Positions 33,481 through 37,670 of a stretch of DNA of 37,670 bases are shown here, one piece after another. The notes beneath the pieces were generated by a model. It made no database searches and was not told the DNA's origin. It was given only the letters and a program-made list of their open reading frames with translations. A program made the translations under genes and the position numbers. The stretch comes from Ophiothrix spiculata (Eukaryota; Echinodermata; Ophiuroidea; Amphilepidida; Ophiotrichidae). The stretch is taken from the NCBI GenBank assembly GCA_000969725.1, contig JXSR01S010149.1; one strand, 5' to 3'. How positions within the stretch are numbered: position 1 is the stretch's first letter; each line of letters starts with the position of its first letter.

Positions 33481-34789
33481 TAGTACCTGTATTGTAAATC
33501 TATTCAGGGATTCCAAGATCTTACAGAGTGGTTTGAACAAAATTAACAATGATGATGCATACATGCTTCTGCAAATTTTTATCCCGCAAGAGCAACATAT
33601 AAGCCACCCAAGCATGATAAGTGAATACATGGGGTGTTGAGTTGTTGATTCCTGGTGGACTATTCTGCAAAATATTTGAAATGCTTAGAAGTATTTCTGA
33701 AAAAAACCCTTTTACTTACAGAGAATATACTTTTAAACAATGATTTCTGAAAGGACAAAGTCATCAAACACAAGAAAGGAGTTCCTATTCAATTTGGTAC
33801 TCACAATACTTTATGTGCCCATTTCTTTTCTTTTTTCCACATACAGTCTATTTGCACATTAAAATTATGCATTCACACAAGTTCATCAGAATGTTTTCAC
33901 TAGTTTTGTAACACATTTTACAAAATACACTATTTATCAAAACACATGGTCTCACAGCAGCGTACAAATTCGGCAGCAATGCGATACAATATATACTAAT
34001 TGCGACTCATTTCCATCATATGCATTGCAAAATATGGGATGCGTTTTTTTCTGCAAGATAAATGCATGTTTATTATTGTCAATGTCTATACTTCTTGAAA
34101 AGCTTGCTCACTTTATTATATGGTGTACCTTTTACCCAAAATGAAGAAATTTACTGGTATGGGTCAGTGTCATCTCTGCTATACCAAAAAAATCAACAAA
34201 TTTGCACCTGTCTCACAGATATATGAAAATAAAGGTCATTTCAAACAAACAAAAACAAACAACCACCCCACACACGTACATCTCCAACAACTGATACTAG
34301 CCCACTTATTCCAATGCCAGGAACATTTAAAAGCTTGTGTTTTTGATTTTTTTCCTCCACTATGCACTTAGTGTAGTCCAATTCATTCAAAATAAATTTA
34401 TGATCTATATTAACTGAAAAACATTTGCTTTTCATGATATACTAGGAATGATATACTAGGCATGCATACTAGTTCATAAAAGTAGGTTGAAATAAGAATA
34501 ATAGGAAATATAGTTTCAAAATAATGAAAAACCAAATAATAGCCATGAACTTGGTAATTTCCAGACAGTGTAACTAATCTGGTTTATTTGCTCATTTGAG
34601 ATACAAATCAGGCAACCTCAAGCGGAAATTGTAATATTGATTATGAGATAAGATAAGTCTAATAGAGTTTGATCTCAATTCAATACATTTGCAAACCTAA
34701 AAATTGCTTTTGCATAGTACATTCATTTTATCAACATGGAAAACAAGAAAATGGGGAAAAATGAGTATATATGAGTATCAGGATATTGC

Positions 34790-34905
34790 ATCTCATTGAG
34801 TTACAGCAATTTCTGCGCGTTGTAATATTTCACTGTTTTTAACTTCTTGTCAAAGGGCGCTATATAAAAGCCTGCTTATTATTATTATTATTATTATTAT
34901 ATATG
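34790..34905 (+). repeat. SINE/LINE-type 3' end with (TTA)n tail
   Basis: GGGCGCTATATAAAAGCCTG followed by seven or so TTA units is the 3' end typical of many invertebrate SINEs. It resembles the AAAGCGCATTATAAAT end of the SINE at 25821-26180. No pol III promoter boxes are found upstream, so this is a 5'-truncated copy. Confidence 0.6.
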
Positions 34906-35447
34906 AGCAGGGGTTCAGTTTTATCTCAACATTATGGGGTCCATTTCAAGTTTGCAGGACCAACATATTATAAAAGAAATAGACATGGCAGTTGGATACT
35001 GATCAAATTACATTAATATAAGAACAGTATAATATTAATGACAGGTTTGACTTTTGTCTATAAACAAATGTGAGAAAAAACTCGAAATTTCACTTGCATG
35101 TCGTGCCACCGTATGACAATGTGCTCCTACATAAAGATAATTTTCCAAGCAATATCATATTGTAGCAAAAATTATTTTCTTGCTCCATATTCAGAAATTA
35201 ACAAAGAAATAAAATCACATTCGGCATGAGTTTTTTTAAGCTGGAGAGCTTTCAGACAAAAGATTTTTTAAAATGTCCTATAATTGTCAATATTTTCAAG
35301 AAATTAAGAATTCTGCATCCCATGCATCAGCGGTGTTGCATTTTTGTGACCAAGTCACAAGTGACCCACCCATCAGTGACCTACCCCAAATATGGCAAGC
35401 CACAGCAGACAAAACCCCTATGAATCTTTAACCACCCTGATGAGTTC

Positions 35448-35900
35448 ACAACAATACACCATGGGTGTGCAGCCATACACCACAAGTTTGCAGCAATACT
35501 ACTCGAGTTTGCAGCAATAAATAAACTACGAGTTGACAGCAGTGCACCTCGAGTTTGCAGAGATACACCACAAGTTTGCATATACACTATGAGTTTGTAG
35601 TAATACACCACAAGTTTGCAGCAATACACCTTGAGTTTGCAGCAATAAACTACGAGTTGACAGCAGTGCATCTCGAGTTTGAAGAGATACACCACAAGTT
35701 TGCATCAAAACACCACAAGTTTGCAGCAATGCACCTTGGGTTTGCATCAATACACTACGAGTTTGTAGCAATAAACCGCGAGTTAATGGCAATGCACCAA
35801 GAGTTTACAGCTATTAGGTCTCAAGTTAACAGCAATGCACCACAAGTTTACAGAAATGCACCTTGAGTTTGCATCAATACACTACGAGTTTACAACATTA
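35448..35900 (+). repeat. 21-bp minisatellite, left arm
   Basis: Roughly 21 units of consensus GCAATACACCACAAGTTT plus 3 bases, with variants such as CTACGAGTT and CTCGAGTT. Because 21 is a multiple of three, several frames stay open (heptads like IHHKFAA on plus, LLQTRGV on minus). These frames are not evidence of a protein. Confidence 0.9.
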
Positions 35901-36318
35901 TACCTCGATTTAAGGCTACAGTCCCTAAATGGGTGCCGCTTGGCTGAACGTCATCTTTACTGCAAGTTTTTACCTAACAACACATATCTAATATCACAAT
36001 TTTTGGCGGTACATATGAATAGAGTCTGTACGGTGGTACCCTCGATATTTGCGCTTCACTACATAGCTCAGACTGCCCACTATCGCAGGTAACCTCTGAT
36101 CATAATTAGTCAAAATTTTGACCAGTAGAATTACACAACTTGCCAGCTCACTCGCCCTATCTAACAACAACGGTAATCGTTCGTAAGTGGAAGGCTTTGG
36201 TAAAGAGGTTGACAAAATGGCGATGTTTACATGCGCGACCTCTGCATAACGCACCGTGTTTAACTACGCGTTGCAGGATATTCACACAATCACCAATGCG
36301 TCACACATGTCCCTTTAC

Positions 36319-36506
36319 CCTTAAAAGAAGAAATCAGGACCTTCCGTAATACTTTTCGGTATTCTTCAACGATCCCTTCAGCTGGAAGAAAATATCCTGT
36401 GTATCCCATCATGCATTGTTTGAATTCTGTTGGACGCACTGATGTCACAGACTGGGATCCTGTCTTCTGATTGGTCAATTGAGGCTGTTCCATGTTACTC
36501 CCTGGC
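36319..36506 (-). CDS. Unrecognised exon-like open frame inside the foldback loop
   Basis: On the minus strand, a TTTCAG acceptor is followed by a frame with a well-placed ATG at 36491-36493 (context AACATGG). It encodes MEQPQLTNQKTGSQSVTSVR, then PTEFKQCMMGYTGYFLPAEG and IVEEYRKVLRK, and reaches a possible GTAAAG donor at 36313-36318. Without splicing, the frame would end at 36290. The composition looks like a real soluble protein, but I cannot name a family. The GYTGYFLP stretch faintly recalls the GYxG-x-P motif of FAM166-type ciliary proteins, which is only a guess. It may be a captured host exon or a nested gene. Confidence 0.35.
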
Positions 36507-36849
36507 CTGAAACATTGTATTGGAGGTGAATAACAAAGTCAAAAAAAATTATCTTTCCAGCTAATTTATTTTTTGTGTCAACCCCTTTCTTTGATATATT
36601 GTGCAGAAATGTGCCTTTCAACTTTATTGCAATTTAATATTATCGAATCAGAGCGAAAACATAAAACATTTTGGAAATATTGGTCCACTCCACTGCCCAT
36701 AAATCAAAGTTATTTGTTGTGATCTTGCATTTTGGGTCAGTTCCATCACTAACTACTCACACGACTTCCTCTACAAAATTTCCCATAGGCATGATAGGAA
36801 GAAATGTATGATGGGATACACACGACATCTTCTCTTCTTTCAGAGGATT

Positions 36850-37108
36850 GGTGTATCTCGAGTATTGCTGCGACTTGTGGTGAAGTGCTGCAAACTTAGG
36901 GTGCTTTGCTGTTAACTCGAGGTGTATTGCTAAAAACTCGTAGTGTATTGATGCAAACTCAAGGTGCATTGCTGCAAACTTGTGGTGTATTGCTGTTAAC
37001 TCGTGGTTTATTGCTGCGAACTCGAGGTGTATTGCTGCAAACTCGAGGTGTACTGCAGTCAACTCGTGGTGTATTGCTGCAAACCCATGGTGTATTGCTG
37101 TAAACACA
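36850..37108 (-). repeat. 21-bp minisatellite, right arm (inverted)
   Basis: About 12 units of the same 21-bp repeat as the left arm, in opposite orientation (GTGTATTGCTGCAAACT on plus). The inner units near 36845-36910 are the most degenerate. The arm is shorter than the left one, so the two arrays have changed in copy number independently. Confidence 0.9.
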
Positions 37109-37239
37109 TGAGGGTGGTTAAAAACTCATAGGGGTTTTGTCTGCTGTGGCTTGTCATAATTGAGGTAGGTCACTGATGGGTGCGTCACATGTGATTGGGT
37201 CACAAAAATGCAACACCGATGCATCAGTGTATTTTTATC

Positions 37240-37300
37240 ACGGTTGTGCTGCTTTAGCCGCCATCGGGCAATTAAAATCCGCAGACGCATGGATCATCGT
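37240..37300 (+). repeat. Dispersed CpG-containing repeat, partial copy C
   Basis: GCAATTAAAATCCGCAGACG followed by CATGGAT matches 24 of 27 bases of the corresponding block in copy A (reverse complement of 10589-10677). It directly follows the right end of the foldback element. Confidence 0.6.
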
Positions 37301-37483
37301 TTTGTACTTTTTGCTGATAATTTTTGGCACACCAATCAAGTCTCATCAATTTGCAGTCAGTTCTTTAACATATGATACTGATTTGCAAAGAACGGATAAT
37401 TTTAACTAGAATACGCGGTTCTCGGGCCGCGCGGTTCTCGACACAGAGTGTCGATCACGATGCCTCCACCTTCCACCTTTGTA

Positions 37484-37650
37484 ATCGGACTAAGTCGAGA
37501 ATTTGACCTTTCTTTTGACCTTTGACCCAAACCTTTGAAATCGGACAAAGTTGAAAATCTGACCTTTCTTTTGACTTTTGACCCCCAGTTTAAGGTCGGA
37601 CGATGGGGTCACCATTGACACTTTTGATCGCTGGTCAAAGACGAACATTT
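37484..37650. repeat. Degenerate tandem repeat, about 56-bp period
   Basis: ATCGGAC occurs at 37484 and 37540, with a diverged GTCGGAC at 37595. Each is followed by TTGACCTTTCTTTTGACNTT and TGACCC. Two units are clear and a third is eroded; the array continues to or past the window edge. Confidence 0.7.
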
Positions 37651-37670
37651 TGAAACCTTAACCTTTGAAA

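Larger units (their letters stand above)
35321..37225. mobile_element. Foldback element with 21-bp minisatellite arms
   Basis: The outer arms (35331-35444 and about 37095-37220) are inverted copies. They share GGTGTTGCATTTTTGTGAC, CCACCCATCAGTGACCTAC, AAGCCACAGCAGACAAAACC and TTTAACCACCCT. Inside them, both arms turn into tandem 21-bp units around GCAATACACCACAAGTTT (about 21 units at 35448-35900, about 12 inverted units at 36850-37108). The unique centre (about 35900-36845) has more CpG. No transposase is present. The architecture matches known foldback elements, in which long inverted termini contain direct repeats. Target duplication was not resolved. Confidence 0.85.
33144..37670 (-). other. 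ACO2: Partial ACO2 intron running off the right edge
   Basis: No ACO2 exon for the conserved upstream block (TTDHISAAGPWL-type) is visible here, so this is taken as intron. Its contents are a MITE at 33175-33480, plain AT-rich DNA at 33481-34780, a SINE-type 3' end at 34790-34905, plain DNA to about 35320, the foldback element at 35321-37225, a copy of the dispersed repeat, and a degenerate tandem array at the edge. Confidence 0.7.

Noticed and set aside
35381..35866. Long open frames in several frames encoding heptapeptide repeats (IHHKFAA, LLQTRGV), plus their counterparts at 36757-37107
   Set aside because: The repeat unit is 21 bp, so any stop-free frame stays open through the array in both strands. 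This is a product of repeat length, not a coiled-coil or secreted repeat protein.
35321..37225. CRISPR-like array of short regular repeats
   Set aside because: Units are contiguous 21-bp minisatellite copies with no unique spacers, in a spliceosomal eukaryotic context, and inverted about a centre.

Overview
The window reads as AT-rich nuclear DNA of a metazoan, most likely a marine invertebrate. This rests on a spliceosomal gene with introns of 3 to 14.5 kb, a dense load of small inverted-repeat transposons, decayed Tc1/mariner copies and tRNA-derived SINEs. I cannot name the species. An invertebrate deuterostome such as an echinoderm or hemichordate is a guess from repeat style only.

Only one gene can be identified with confidence: the 3' portion of mitochondrial aconitase (ACO2) on the minus strand. 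Four consecutive coding exons join in phase: 33050-33143, 23975-24107, 9342-9463 and 6224-6358. They encode the C-terminal swivelling domain (domain 4), including the Ser-Ser-Arg catalytic loop, down to the stop codon at 6224-6226. The upstream exons, encoding the [4Fe-4S] domains 1-3, lie beyond the right edge. The four exons total 484 coding bases spread over about 27 kb, so nearly everything else here is intron or 3' flank.

Layout: 1-6223 is the 3' flank of ACO2 and holds four inverted-repeat elements and a poly(A) signal. Intron 6359-9341 holds a tRNA-like relic and short tandem repeats. Intron 9464-23974 holds a 50-N assembly gap in a GA-rich tract, a mariner with about 210-bp TIRs and a decayed transposase N-terminus, a second mariner whose left TIR is split by a SINE, and several nested inverted repeats. 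Intron 24108-33049 holds a SINE, a Tc1-like element with transposase remnants, a tandemly duplicated hAT-like MITE and a palindromic MITE. The partial intron 33144-37670 holds a MITE 31 bp from an exon, a SINE-type tail and the most unusual object here.

That object is a foldback element of about 1.9 kb at roughly 35321-37225. Its long inverted arms are built of 21-bp minisatellite units. Its central loop carries an exon-like open reading frame on the minus strand that I do not recognise. The other notable themes are inverted repeats close to ACO2 splice sites and a CpG-containing dispersed repeat present three times.
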